Translations under genes and position numbers: made by a program
Shown here: in pieces, positions 7,001 through 14,197 of the stretch
Numbering within the stretch: position 1 is the first letter of the stretch
Layout of the letters: each line of letters starts with the position of its first letter
Assembly: GCA_903932885.1 (NCBI GenBank)
Contig: CAIZHT010000066.1
Span: 1-23,043, forward strand
Direction of reading: 5' to 3'
DNA from: an uncultured Actinomycetes bacterium
Lineage (GTDB): Bacteria; Actinomycetota; Actinomycetes; Nanopelagicales; Nanopelagicaceae
Length of the DNA stretch: 23,043 nucleotides
Notes under the pieces: generated by a model
The model's database searches: none
Told to the model about the DNA's origin: nothing
What the model saw: only the letters and a program-made list of their open reading frames with translations

Positions 7001-8346
7001 CCTTCGCTCTTAAATTTCTTATTACGAGTTCGCACACGCTCACTCTTCTTTGCTACCTCTGTCTTTTTCGCAGGCTCTGCTTTTCTAGTAGCTTCTACTT
7101 TTCTAGCAGGTGCCGCAACTGCTTTAGCTTTATTGATTCGACCAGTCGTTCCTGCGGGAATTTTCATCACTTCAAATAAGTGTTCGGAGGAGGAATATGT
7201 CTCTTCTGGTTCTGGCAAACCAAGTGCGAGTGCACCATCAATCATTTTCCAGCGAGCAAGTTCATCCCAATCCACAAAAGTGACTGCGATTCCATCTGCG
7301 CCAGCGCGAGCCGTTCTACCAATTCGGTGCACGTATGTCTTCTCATCTTCGGGACATTGGTAATTGATTACGTGAGTAATTCCATCAATATCAATTCCGC
7401 GTGCAGCAACATCGGTTGCAACAAGAACATCGGATTTCCCCGCTTTGAAATCAGAGAGAGCTTTTTCGCGAGCACTCTGACCTAGATCGCCATGAATTGT
7501 TGAAGATTTGAAGCCACGTTCTAAAAGATCATCTGCAGTTTTCTGACATGTTCGCTTAGTACGGCAAAATACAATAGTTGGCCCACGTCCTTCAGCTTGG
7601 AGAATTCTCGCAAGCATTTCAATCTTATCGAGGGCATGCGCACGGTAGACATGTTGTTCAATGCGTGAGACCACTGCGCCTTCATCTTCATTATCTTGAG
7701 TGCGAATATGAATTGGTTGATTCATGAAGCGACGTGCAAGCGCGATGATATCTCCAGGCATTGTGGCCGAAAAAAGCATTGTCTGTGAACGCTTTGGAGT
7801 GCTGGTAAATATCTTCTCTACATCGGGTAAAAATCCAAGATCTAGCATTTCATCTGCTTCATCGAGTACTAGTCGAGAAACTTCTTTGAGTTTGAGTTGA
7901 CCCTGACGATATAAATCTAAGAGTCGACCCGGTGTTCCTACAACAATTTCTACGCCATTTGTAAGGGCTTCAATTTGTGGCTCAAATGCTCGTCCACCAT
8001 AGACTGCAAGAGTTCTAATCCCACGATTATTGGCTAGTTCATCAATATCTTTTGTTACCTGCACACAGAGTTCGCGAGTTGGCACAACGACTAAAACTTG
8101 GGGGAGACCTTTATTCTCAAAGTCAGCCCATTGCGAATCAAGTGGAGCAATGACTTTTTCAATGAGTGGAATTCCAAAAGCGAGTGTTTTTCCAGTTCCA
8201 GTCTTTGCTTGCCCAATTACATCCCCATCGCTAAGTGCGATTGGTAGAACCATTTCTTGAATCGGAAATGGAGATGTAAAGCCGTGAGTGTTGAGTGCTT
8301 CTATCGTTTCACGGCGAAGAGGGAGATCAGCAAAAGTTTTACTCAC
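6997..8346 (-). CDS. DEAD-box ATP-dependent RNA helicase
   Basis: A 449-residue DEAD-box helicase with all expected motifs. They are the Q motif with FTSPFPIQ (23-30), motif I AKTGTGKT (47-54), PTREL (89-93), GG (117-118), TPGR (138-141), DEAD (162-165), SAT (193-195), CRTKRT (261-266), ATDVAARGID (310-319) and HRIGRTARAG (340-349). A basic, Lys/Ala-rich tail (about 405-449) probably binds RNA. Such enzymes unwind short RNA duplexes in ribosome assembly or mRNA decay. I chose the GTG at 8346 because it gives the usual start MSKTFADLPL, two bases after the DUF3107 stop; an in-frame start at 8424 would overlap that gene with hydrophobic sequence foreign to the family. By synteny with DUF3107 and TetR it resembles the gene called rhlE in mycobacteria. 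Confidence 0.92.
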   Translation of the reverse strand: MSKTFADLPLRRETIEALNTHGFTSPFPIQEMVLPIALSDGDVIGQAKTGTGKTLAFGIPLIEKVIAPLDSQWADFENKGLPQVLVVVPTRELCVQVTKDIDELANNRGIRTLAVYGGRAFEPQIEALTNGVEIVVGTPGRLLDLYRQGQLKLKEVSRLVLDEADEMLDLGFLPDVEKIFTSTPKRSQTMLFSATMPGDIIALARRFMNQPIHIRTQDNEDEGAVVSRIEQHVYRAHALDKIEMLARILQAEGRGPTIVFCRTKRTCQKTADDLLERGFKSSTIHGDLGQSAREKALSDFKAGKSDVLVATDVAARGIDIDGITHVINYQCPEDEKTYVHRIGRTARAGADGIAVTFVDWDELARWKMIDGALALGLPEPEETYSSSEHLFEVMKIPAGTTGRINKAKAVAAPARKVEATRKAEPAKKTEVAKKSERVRTRNKKFKSEG

Positions 8347-8347
8347 C

Positions 8348-8605
8348 TTAGAGTGCGCCGAAGCCCACACGACGAGCCGCAGGATTACCAACTTCAACAA
8401 AAGCAATTTTGTCGGCAGGAACAATAATTTCGTGGCCGCGAATATCTGTAAGTTCTAGTGGCTTACCTGAAGAAAGCGCAGTTGCAACTGCAGCGCGAAT
8501 ATCGGCAGGGCTGAGGGGGCATTCAAAAGTGAGGTCGCCACTGACGTATGTAACTGCGATACGTACTTCGCTATTGTGGCTCGTTTGGCTCTTCTTAGTT
8601 GTCAT
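8348..8605 (-). CDS. DUF3107 domain protein
   Basis: An 85-residue protein whose ending, IIVPADKIAFVEVGNPAARRVGFGAL, is the clear hallmark of DUF3107, a small actinobacterial family of unknown function. The first residues are polar (TTKKSQTSHNSE), then the beta-rich core begins at VRIAVTYVSGDLTFECPLSPADIRAAV. I chose the ATG at 8605 over one eleven codons earlier (8638), since a TAGGAT -10-like box lies seven bases before it. It sits between the tetR-type gene and the DEAD-box helicase, an arrangement I recall also from mycobacteria. The helicase GTG follows two bases after this gene's stop codon begins its spacer, so the two are probably cotranscribed. Confidence 0.88.
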   Translation of the reverse strand: MTTKKSQTSHNSEVRIAVTYVSGDLTFECPLSPADIRAAVATALSSGKPLELTDIRGHEIIVPADKIAFVEVGNPAARRVGFGAL

Positions 8606-8618
8606 AGTGCTAATCCTA
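8606..8618 (-). promoter_or_regulatory. Leaderless-type promoter of the DUF3107-helicase unit
   Basis: On the minus strand TAGGAT (8618-8613) is followed by TAGCACT and the ATG at 8605, with no Shine-Dalgarno. It matches the spacing and TA-rich start of the spacer seen before the TetR, EamA and MgtE-like genes. Confidence 0.5.
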
Positions 8619-8643
8619 TCGGTGGGAAGTATCTGCAATTACC

Positions 8644-8656
8644 GCGCACTGTGCGC
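8644..8656. repeat. 13-bp perfect palindrome between the TetR and DUF3107 genes
   Basis: GCGCAC, a central T, then GTGCGC form a perfect inverted repeat seven bases past the TetR gene's stop codon. On RNA from the minus strand it could fold as a five-pair stem with a three-base loop, but no T-run follows, so it is a poor intrinsic terminator. It may be a protein-binding site or a transcript-end hairpin. Confidence 0.4.
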
Positions 8657-8663
8657 AAATAAA

Positions 8664-9296
8664 TTATTGATTACGTGGAAATCCTGAAATACCTCGCCAC
8701 ATGAGATTTTCGACTAAATCAACAGCCTGCTGGCGAGTGAGTTTACTATCGCGCTCTAACCAATGTCGCGCTGTAACTTGGGCATATCCAATCATTCCAA
8801 CGCCAAGAAGCATTGCAGCCTCTTTTGGTAAGCCAGTATCAACTGAAATTACGGCACTTGCTGCAGCGGCACAGTCATATGTCATTCGCGTTAGACGTTC
8901 GCGCACTGCTGGCTCAACACTCATATCACTTTCAAATAGGAGACGAAATGCTTCGCCCTCACTTTCGATAAATGCAAAATATGCAACAACTGTTGCACGC
9001 ACTCGACTTGCATTATCAGGTGTAGAGGCGATTGCTTTCTGAATTTCAAAAACTAATGAATCAATATGTACATCGAGTACCGCTAAATAAAGATCAAGCT
9101 TTGATGGAAAATGTTGGTAGAGAACCGGCTTACTGACTCCCGCGCGATCTGCAATTTCATCCATTGCAGCGGCGTGATATCCAGCAGCTGTAAAAACCTC
9201 GAGTGCCGCAGAGAGCAAAATTGCGCGTCTCTCATCGCGGGGAAGGCGAGCTTTATCCTTTGGGATATCGTCCTTGCGCTCTTGTGTGCTTGTCAT
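8664..9296 (-). CDS. TetR-family transcriptional regulator
   Basis: A 210-residue TetR-type repressor. The N-terminal DNA-binding domain (about 20-70) has the classic pattern RRAILLSAALEVFTAAGY...MDEIADRAGVSKPVLYQHFPSK, with the helix-turn-helix at about 46-65. The rest is the helical ligand-binding and dimer domain (RLLFESDM..., AMLLGVGMIGYAQV). The effector is not known. I chose the ATG at 9296 because a leaderless-type box (TACCAT, seven bases before) precedes it; an in-frame start at 9356 would run through the putative operator. It is divergent from moeZ and upstream of DUF3107 and the helicase. A 19-bp perfect palindrome at 9339-9357 in the shared upstream region is its most likely operator, probably giving autoregulation and control of moeZ. 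Confidence 0.9.
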   Translation of the reverse strand: MTSTQERKDDIPKDKARLPRDERRAILLSAALEVFTAAGYHAAAMDEIADRAGVSKPVLYQHFPSKLDLYLAVLDVHIDSLVFEIQKAIASTPDNASRVRATVVAYFAFIESEGEAFRLLFESDMSVEPAVRERLTRMTYDCAAAASAVISVDTGLPKEAAMLLGVGMIGYAQVTARHWLERDSKLTRQQAVDLVENLMWRGISGFPRNQ

Positions 9297-9309
9297 CGGG
9301 GTAATGGTA
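9297..9309 (-). promoter_or_regulatory. Leaderless-type promoter of the TetR gene
   Basis: On the minus strand TACCAT (9309-9304) is followed by TACCCCG and the ATG at 9296. The palindrome at 9339-9357 begins 30 bases further upstream, close to where a -35 element would lie. Confidence 0.5.
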
Positions 9310-9338
9310 GAGCCACATTGCGATAAAGCGCTAATGAA

Positions 9339-9357
9339 AGTGCAAATCATTTGCACT
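9339..9357. promoter_or_regulatory. Putative TetR operator, 19-bp perfect palindrome
   Basis: The sequence AGTGCAAAT, C, ATTTGCACT is a perfect 9+1+9 inverted repeat. It lies in the 106-base region between the divergent TetR and moeZ genes. Size, symmetry and position are typical of a TetR-family binding site. Sitting 43 bases before the TetR start and 46 before the moeZ start, it could control both promoters. Assignment to this regulator is inferred from adjacency. Confidence 0.7.
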
Positions 9358-9402
9358 ATCTAATTGGCGGTGCCCACTCTTCGCGTGGCAGAATGGCGCA
9401 TA

Positions 9403-10584
9403 ATGAAAATTCCTCCGCTAGTTTCTCCCGGTCCAGCACTTACCGTTGATGAGGTGCGTCGCTATAGCCGCCACTTGATAATTCCTGATCTTGCTATGGC
9501 AGGACAACAACGACTTATGAATGCAAAAGTCTTGTGTGTAGGAGCAGGCGGACTGGGATCACCCGCACTGATGTATTTAGCTGCAGCAGGAGTGGGCACT
9601 ATCGGAATTGTTGAATTTGATACCGTTGATGAATCAAATTTGCAGCGCCAAATTATCCATGGGCAATCTGATATCGGAAAGAGTAAAGCGCTCAGCGCGA
9701 AAGAGAAAATCGCAGAGATTAATCCTTTTGTAAATGTCATTACTCACGAATTACGTCTTGATACTTCAAATGTTATGGAGATTTTTTCTCAGTACGACAT
9801 TATTGTTGATGGCACAGATAATTTTGCAACTCGATATTTAGTCAATGATGCTTGCGTACTTCTCAAGAAACCTTATGTATGGGGATCTATTTATCGCTTT
9901 GATGGGCAGGCAAGTGTTTTTTGGGCCGAATACGGACCTTGTTATCGATGCCTTTATCCAGAGCCACCGCCACCAGGTATGGTGCCAAGTTGCGCAGAAG
10001 GTGGCGTACTCGGTGTTCTGTGTGCATCAATTGGTTCGATACAAACAACAGAGGCCATCAAAGTCATTACAGGTATTGGCGAACCACTTATTGGTTCTCT
10101 CATGATTTATGACGCACTCGAAATGTCATATCGAAAAATAAAGGTTCGCAAAGACCCTAACTGTCCATTGTGTGGAGATAAGCCAACACAGACTGCTCTT
10201 CTTCCAGACTATGAAGCATTTTGTGGCGTACTAACAGATGCAGCCGAGATGGCTGTCAAAGATTCAACTATCTCTGTCACGACTCTAAAAGAGAAGATGG
10301 ATAGTCATGAAAAATTCTTTTTAGTTGATGTTCGCGAACCAAGTGAATGGGATATCGTGAAAATTCCTGGCGCAACTTTGATACCTAAGCAAGGATTTAT
10401 CGACGGAAGTGCACTTGCCACATTGCCGCAAGATAAACCAATTATTTTGCACTGCAAATCTGGTGTGCGATCTGCTGAATGCCTGGCTGTTCTCAAGAAT
10501 GCAGGATTTAGCGATGCAACTCATGTCAGTGGTGGAGTTGTCGCATGGGTCAAACAGATTGATCCTTCGCTACCTATTTACTAA
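9403..10584 (+). CDS. moeZ: Adenylyltransferase/sulfurtransferase MoeZ (MoeB-rhodanese fusion)
   Basis: A 393-residue two-domain protein. The E1-like MoeB/ThiF domain (about 15-260) has the nucleotide loop VGAGGLGSP (46-54), DESNLQRQIIH (76-86), DGTDNFATR (136-144), and zinc cysteines in CYRC (180, 183) and CPLC (254, 257). The rhodanese domain (about 290-390) carries the active loop CKSGVRSAE with Cys351 as persulfide carrier. MoeZ activates the C-terminus of ubiquitin-like sulfur carriers by adenylation and then passes sulfur to them, for molybdopterin and, in actinobacteria, CysO-dependent cysteine synthesis. The ATG at 9403 is preferred; a TTG at 9364 would add 13 atypical residues. CAGAAT at 9389-9394 may be its -10 box. 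Probably cotranscribed with mshB 18 bases downstream. Confidence 0.93.
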   Translation: MKIPPLVSPGPALTVDEVRRYSRHLIIPDLAMAGQQRLMNAKVLCVGAGGLGSPALMYLAAAGVGTIGIVEFDTVDESNLQRQIIHGQSDIGKSKALSAKEKIAEINPFVNVITHELRLDTSNVMEIFSQYDIIVDGTDNFATRYLVNDACVLLKKPYVWGSIYRFDGQASVFWAEYGPCYRCLYPEPPPPGMVPSCAEGGVLGVLCASIGSIQTTEAIKVITGIGEPLIGSLMIYDALEMSYRKIKVRKDPNCPLCGDKPTQTALLPDYEAFCGVLTDAAEMAVKDSTISVTTLKEKMDSHEKFFLVDVREPSEWDIVKIPGATLIPKQGFIDGSALATLPQDKPIILHCKSGVRSAECLAVLKNAGFSDATHVSGGVVAWVKQIDPSLPIY

Positions 10585-10602
10585 TATCAACGAAAGAAGA
10601 AT

Positions 10603-11472
10603 ATGCGCGCTTCATACGAGGGTTATCGACTACTTCTAGTACACGCACATCCCGATGATGAAACAATAAATAATGGAGCGACGATGGCTCTTTACGCAGA
10701 TTTAGGTGCCCAAGTAACCCTCGTGACGTGTACACGCGGAGAAGAAGGTGAAGTCCTAGTACCAGCCCTTGCTCATCTTGCTAGCGGAGTAGACGATGGA
10801 TTAGGCAAGCATCGCGAAGTTGAATTAGCTAATGCAATGCAAGCACTTGGAATCACTGATTTTAGATTTCTTGGTGCACCTGACAAAAGTTTTCGAGATA
10901 GCGGCATGATGGATACCGAACCAAATAAGCGCCCAGATGTATTTTGGCAAGCAGATCTTGATACTGCTGCTCAAATACTTGTGAAGGTAATTCATGAAGT
11001 AACACCTCATGTAGTCATTACTTATGACGAAATTGGTGGATACGGACATCCGGATCACATTCAAGCTCATCGCGTTGCTATGCGTGCAGTTGAACTTGCC
11101 GATAAATGGAAAGTTCAGAAAGTTTATTGGAACACGATGCCTAAATCTGTCCTCGCTGAAGGCATTGAAAAGATGAAAGAACTTGGTTCAGACTTCTTTG
11201 GAGCCGAAAGTGTAGATGATCTTCCATTTGCTAAAGATGACAAATTTGTAACAACTCTTATTGATGGCGGAAATTATGTGCAACATAAATTGGATGCAAT
11301 GAAAGCACATGAAACTCAGATATCAACGGATGGTCCCTTTTTTGCACTCTCAAATAATCTTGGATTACAAATATGGGGAGATGAGTACTACACGCTTGTT
11401 CTGGGAGATAAAGCAGAACCTTTCAACGATCAAGGACGCGAAACAGATCTTTTTGCAGGCGTGAATTTATAG
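10603..11472 (+). CDS. mshB: N-acetyl-glucosaminyl-inositol deacetylase MshB (PIG-L family)
   Basis: A 289-residue PIG-L family zinc deacetylase. The metal and catalytic motif AHPDDE lies at 15-20 (His16, Asp18, Asp19), and the second motif GGYGHPDH at 145-152 supplies His149 and the zinc ligand His152. Length and the TRGEEGE and KHREVEL segments fit MshB rather than the mycothiol conjugate amidase. MshB removes the acetyl group from GlcNAc-inositol, the second enzymatic stage leading to mycothiol, the main low-molecular-weight thiol of actinobacteria. The close relative Mca acts on mycothiol conjugates, so some doubt about specificity remains. GAAAGAAG before the ATG is a plausible ribosome binding site. 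It is followed with no gap by a small membrane protein gene. Confidence 0.87.
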   Translation: MRASYEGYRLLLVHAHPDDETINNGATMALYADLGAQVTLVTCTRGEEGEVLVPALAHLASGVDDGLGKHREVELANAMQALGITDFRFLGAPDKSFRDSGMMDTEPNKRPDVFWQADLDTAAQILVKVIHEVTPHVVITYDEIGGYGHPDHIQAHRVAMRAVELADKWKVQKVYWNTMPKSVLAEGIEKMKELGSDFFGAESVDDLPFAKDDKFVTTLIDGGNYVQHKLDAMKAHETQISTDGPFFALSNNLGLQIWGDEYYTLVLGDKAEPFNDQGRETDLFAGVNL

Positions 11473-11784
11473 ATGAGAGTTATCTATTCGATAATTATTG
11501 GAGCCCTTCTAGCTCTTGGTTCTATTCTTTTGCATTTAGTCTTGCCACCTTTTGGATTTCTATTTGCTCTAGTTTCTTCAATGGTAGGAATCTGGGCAAT
11601 CGGGCGAACATGGGGCAGAAGATATCTCAAAGTTATTGCTGGATTCGTCTGGGTGATTATTGTTCTGCGAGGCGGCACTCCAGGGCTGAGTAATGAAATT
11701 CTCATCCAAGGAGATGCAATAGGTAGCGCACTTATAAATATCGGATTTATTGCAATTTTTGCAGCAGTTGCTCTAGCGCCTTAG
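11473..11784 (+). CDS. Small four-helix membrane protein downstream of mshB (DUF6113-like)
   Basis: A 103-residue protein, almost entirely hydrophobic, with about four membrane helices (roughly 4-24, 27-44, 52-66, 82-101). A short positively charged turn GRTWGRRYLK (44-53) sits between helices two and three. The ATG follows the mshB stop codon directly. A small membrane protein (DUF6113 in my recollection) sits after mshB in other actinobacteria, which supports it being real; the family assignment is tentative and the function unknown. Its last four bases overlap the convergent cysS gene. Confidence 0.7.
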   Translation: MRVIYSIIIGALLALGSILLHLVLPPFGFLFALVSSMVGIWAIGRTWGRRYLKVIAGFVWVIIVLRGGTPGLSNEILIQGDAIGSALINIGFIAIFAAVALAP

Positions 11785-13148
11785 ATGTATTCCCATTCTT
11801 GCCCTTGGGAAGTGTCGCTAACAAGAATGCCTAACGCTGCAAGTTCATCTCGAAGCGCATCACTTCGTGCCCAATCCTTACTAGATCGTGCAACTTCTCG
11901 CTGTGCAAGTAAGGCTTCGCAATTTTCAGGTAACACCACGACCGATTTATCTACATCTAGGCCCAACGCTAGAACTTGATCGGCATAAAGAAATATTGCA
12001 CGCTTCATTTCATCGCTCATGGAGATATCTCGTTCAATAGCGCGCAATCTTTGAATGGCACGCGGTGTATCAAGGTCATTCATAAACGATGAGTGAATTT
12101 TCTCATCTTTTTTCACAATCAGACTTGAACCCCAGTGTTCCATTTTTTTATGCCATCTTTTGAGAGTAATCGATGCTGATTCAATCGAATCCCACGTTAA
12201 ATCCATTTGTGATCGATAGCGATTCTCTTGTATAACTAATCGAAGTGCCAATGGATCGATTCCTCTGGCAGTGATATCAGAGAGCAAGATTACATTTCCT
12301 GCACTCTTAGACATCTTTCTACCTTCGAAAAGTAAATGTTCTCCATGTACCCAAAGTGCAACACTTTCACTCTGGGTTGTGGCATTTGACTGAGCTCGCT
12401 CATTCTCATGATGCGGAAAACGTAAATCTATTCCGCCTACGTGCACATCAACGTGATTATCTAAAAGGTCCATCGACATGGCTGAGCATTCAATATGCCA
12501 ACCCGGAAATCCTGGCCCCCAAGGGGAATCCCAGATCATTTGTGTTCGATCTCCAGCACTTTTCCATAGCGCCCAATCGGCATGGAAAAGTTTTCCACCT
12601 TCATCGGTGTACTCATATCTATGCCCGGGCTGGAGAGAGTCAATTTTATTTCCACTAATTGCACCGTAACTTGCAAATGATTTGACCGAGAAATAGACAT
12701 TCGAATCTGAACCAACATAGGCAAAAGAGTTTTCAATAAGTTTTGCAATCATTTCTTGCATCAAGTCAATAGTTTCACTCGCACGCGGATATTTAGCGGC
12801 AGGTTCGATATTGAGAAGTGCTAAATCTTGATGAAATTTCGCTTCATATTTGCGTGCAATATCAAAGGGATCGATATTCTCTTTTTTAGCTTGCTGCAAT
12901 ACTTTGTCTTCAACAGTTACATCATCGGCCATATGGCCAACATCAGTGATGTTTTGAATTAGCTTTACTGAAGATCCTTGAAGCTTGAGAGTCCGTTGTA
13001 TCAAATCCGAGAGTATGAAAGTGCGCAGATTGCCTACGTGGGCATCTCTATAGACAGTAGGTCCACAGCAATACATCGAAATAGAGTCTTTACCTGGTGC
13101 AATTTCTTGAACTTCTCGACTTGCAGTGTCATACATGGAAAGTCGCAT
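11781..13148 (-). CDS. cysS: Cysteinyl-tRNA synthetase
   Basis: A 455-residue class I synthetase that attaches cysteine to tRNA-Cys. The opening MYCCGPTVYRDAHVGN holds zinc-ligand Cys28 and the ATP-binding HIGH-type motif in the form HVGN (37-40). Other zinc ligands are visible at Cys221 (GWHIECSAMS) and in FPHHENE (His246, Glu250). KMSKS is at 278-282. The C-terminus ends in the DALR-like tail RSDALRDELAALGILVSDTSQGQEW. The close relative MshC, which joins cysteine to GlcN-inositol in mycothiol synthesis, is a possible confusion given the nearby mshB, but FPHHENE and the DALR tail favour a tRNA synthetase. The ATG lies one base after the acetyltransferase stop, so the two are cotranscribed. 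Confidence 0.9.
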   Translation of the reverse strand: MRLSMYDTASREVQEIAPGKDSISMYCCGPTVYRDAHVGNLRTFILSDLIQRTLKLQGSSVKLIQNITDVGHMADDVTVEDKVLQQAKKENIDPFDIARKYEAKFHQDLALLNIEPAAKYPRASETIDLMQEMIAKLIENSFAYVGSDSNVYFSVKSFASYGAISGNKIDSLQPGHRYEYTDEGGKLFHADWALWKSAGDRTQMIWDSPWGPGFPGWHIECSAMSMDLLDNHVDVHVGGIDLRFPHHENERAQSNATTQSESVALWVHGEHLLFEGRKMSKSAGNVILLSDITARGIDPLALRLVIQENRYRSQMDLTWDSIESASITLKRWHKKMEHWGSSLIVKKDEKIHSSFMNDLDTPRAIQRLRAIERDISMSDEMKRAIFLYADQVLALGLDVDKSVVVLPENCEALLAQREVARSSKDWARSDALRDELAALGILVSDTSQGQEWEYI

Positions 13149-13149
13149 A

Positions 13150-14103
13150 TCAAGACTCGCTATTTCGCACTACATAAGAATATTCATGATGTTGTCTAAA
13201 ACCTAAGCCTTTATAAAGAGCAATTGCTGGCGCATTAGAGATATCGACTTGAAGTGCTGCTTTTCTAATTCCAGCTGCATGAAGATTGCGAAATGCCAGA
13301 ATCATTAATTCCTGACTAAGTTTGAGTCCACGATATTCAGGCTTTACAAATAATCGTGAGATTACCGCCCAATCATCGCGTATTCCTGCCCGAAGAACAG
13401 CAACAGGAGTGTTCTGCTTTTTCAAAATATAGTAAAGCGCTTGGGTTTTATCCATAAGATCCAATAATTTTTCATCGCCTTGGACGCAAAGCCATTCAGA
13501 ATTGCATGTGTCGCTAACTTCAAGAACTAAATCTGAATGAATATCTGATTCTGGTATGTCAATAACATGGACTTGCGCCCTGAGCTTTTCTTTCCATCCG
13601 TGCGCTAATAAATAATTGAATAACTCTTCGTATAACGGTAAGGGCAGATGGAATATTGGCTCAAGATCGCGATCTACATAAAAAGTGACTACATCATTGA
13701 CTGCTTCCTCAATGTTTTTTTCTGGTTGCCCAAAAGGGGGAGCACCTTGTGGCAATACTGAATTAGCACGCATGGTGTATTTGCCGCTTGCGCGAAAAAG
13801 CCATTGCCCATGCATAATCTGTTCGGTTGCGCTCCATGTTGAATTGAGTAATTTCTCAAGTTCAATTATTCGAATGGAAAGCGGCGCACCTTTCCCGGCA
13901 CTTTCTGGAAGGGGAATAATCTCGCGGTAAATCGCAATCTCATTCTGAGAGAAAGTGATTTCGCGTCCATCTTTGTGGCGAAGCGTTGATGGCGATTCCA
14001 GAATTCCGACAATATCTCTGTAGCCACCACTGGCTTCGTGCAGACGGATAGTAAGGCGCTTACCAATGTGATCCATCAACCCCGTAGCACCAGTCCACTT
14101 CAT
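13150..14103 (-). CDS. SH3-like/GNAT acetyltransferase (Rv0428c-type)
   Basis: A 317-residue protein. An N-terminal SH3-like beta domain (about 11-62, IGKRLTIRL...DGREITFSQNEI) is followed by a two-part region with HGQWLFRASGKYTMRANSVLP, the signature of the actinobacterial Rv0428c-type acetyltransferases. A C-terminal GNAT fold (about 220-310) follows, with VKPEYRGLKLS (253-263) and VDISNAPAIALYKGLGF (286-302). The acetyl-CoA loop is degenerate: the usual R..G.G/A reads RGLKLS. The substrate is unknown. An alternative ATG at 14130 has a decent Shine-Dalgarno (AGAAGAAGG) and would add nine residues; I favour 14103 because a leaderless-type box ends exactly there. The gene is directly upstream of cysS and divergent from fdxA. 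Confidence 0.82.
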   Translation of the reverse strand: MKWTGATGLMDHIGKRLTIRLHEASGGYRDIVGILESPSTLRHKDGREITFSQNEIAIYREIIPLPESAGKGAPLSIRIIELEKLLNSTWSATEQIMHGQWLFRASGKYTMRANSVLPQGAPPFGQPEKNIEEAVNDVVTFYVDRDLEPIFHLPLPLYEELFNYLLAHGWKEKLRAQVHVIDIPESDIHSDLVLEVSDTCNSEWLCVQGDEKLLDLMDKTQALYYILKKQNTPVAVLRAGIRDDWAVISRLFVKPEYRGLKLSQELMILAFRNLHAAGIRKAALQVDISNAPAIALYKGLGFRQHHEYSYVVRNSES

Positions 14104-14115
14104 GGGATAACGATA
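14104..14115 (-). promoter_or_regulatory. Leaderless-type promoter inside the possible longer GNAT start
   Basis: On the minus strand TATCGT (14115-14110) is followed by TATCCC and an ATG at 14103. It differs from the EamA promoter (TACCGT, TACCCC, ATG) at only two of fifteen positions. If used, the mRNA starts at the 14103 ATG. Confidence 0.45.
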
Positions 14116-14155
14116 ATCGCCCAGCCTCATCTCGCACCTTCTTCTACTTTGTGAT

Positions 14156-14190
14156 TAGAATCAGGGAGTTATTTACTATGGATGAAGGAG
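14156..14190 (+). promoter_or_regulatory. Candidate promoter and ribosome binding site of fdxA
   Basis: TAGAAT at 14156-14161 is a possible -10 box, giving a short leader that carries the strong Shine-Dalgarno AAGGAG at 14185-14190, seven bases before the GTG at 14198. A second possible -10, TACTAT at 14174-14179, would start the RNA inside the Shine-Dalgarno and is less likely. The ribosome binding site decides the GTG start. Confidence 0.45.
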
Positions 14191-14197
14191 CCCTACC

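Noticed and set aside
7133..8260. Several plus-strand frames opposite the helicase gene
   Set aside because: The minus-strand helicase has every family motif; these frames have no recognisable domain.
8347..8424. A longer start for the DEAD-box helicase giving a leucine-rich leader
   Set aside because: The bases code for the conserved end of DUF3107, and the Q-motif region begins normally from the GTG at 8346.
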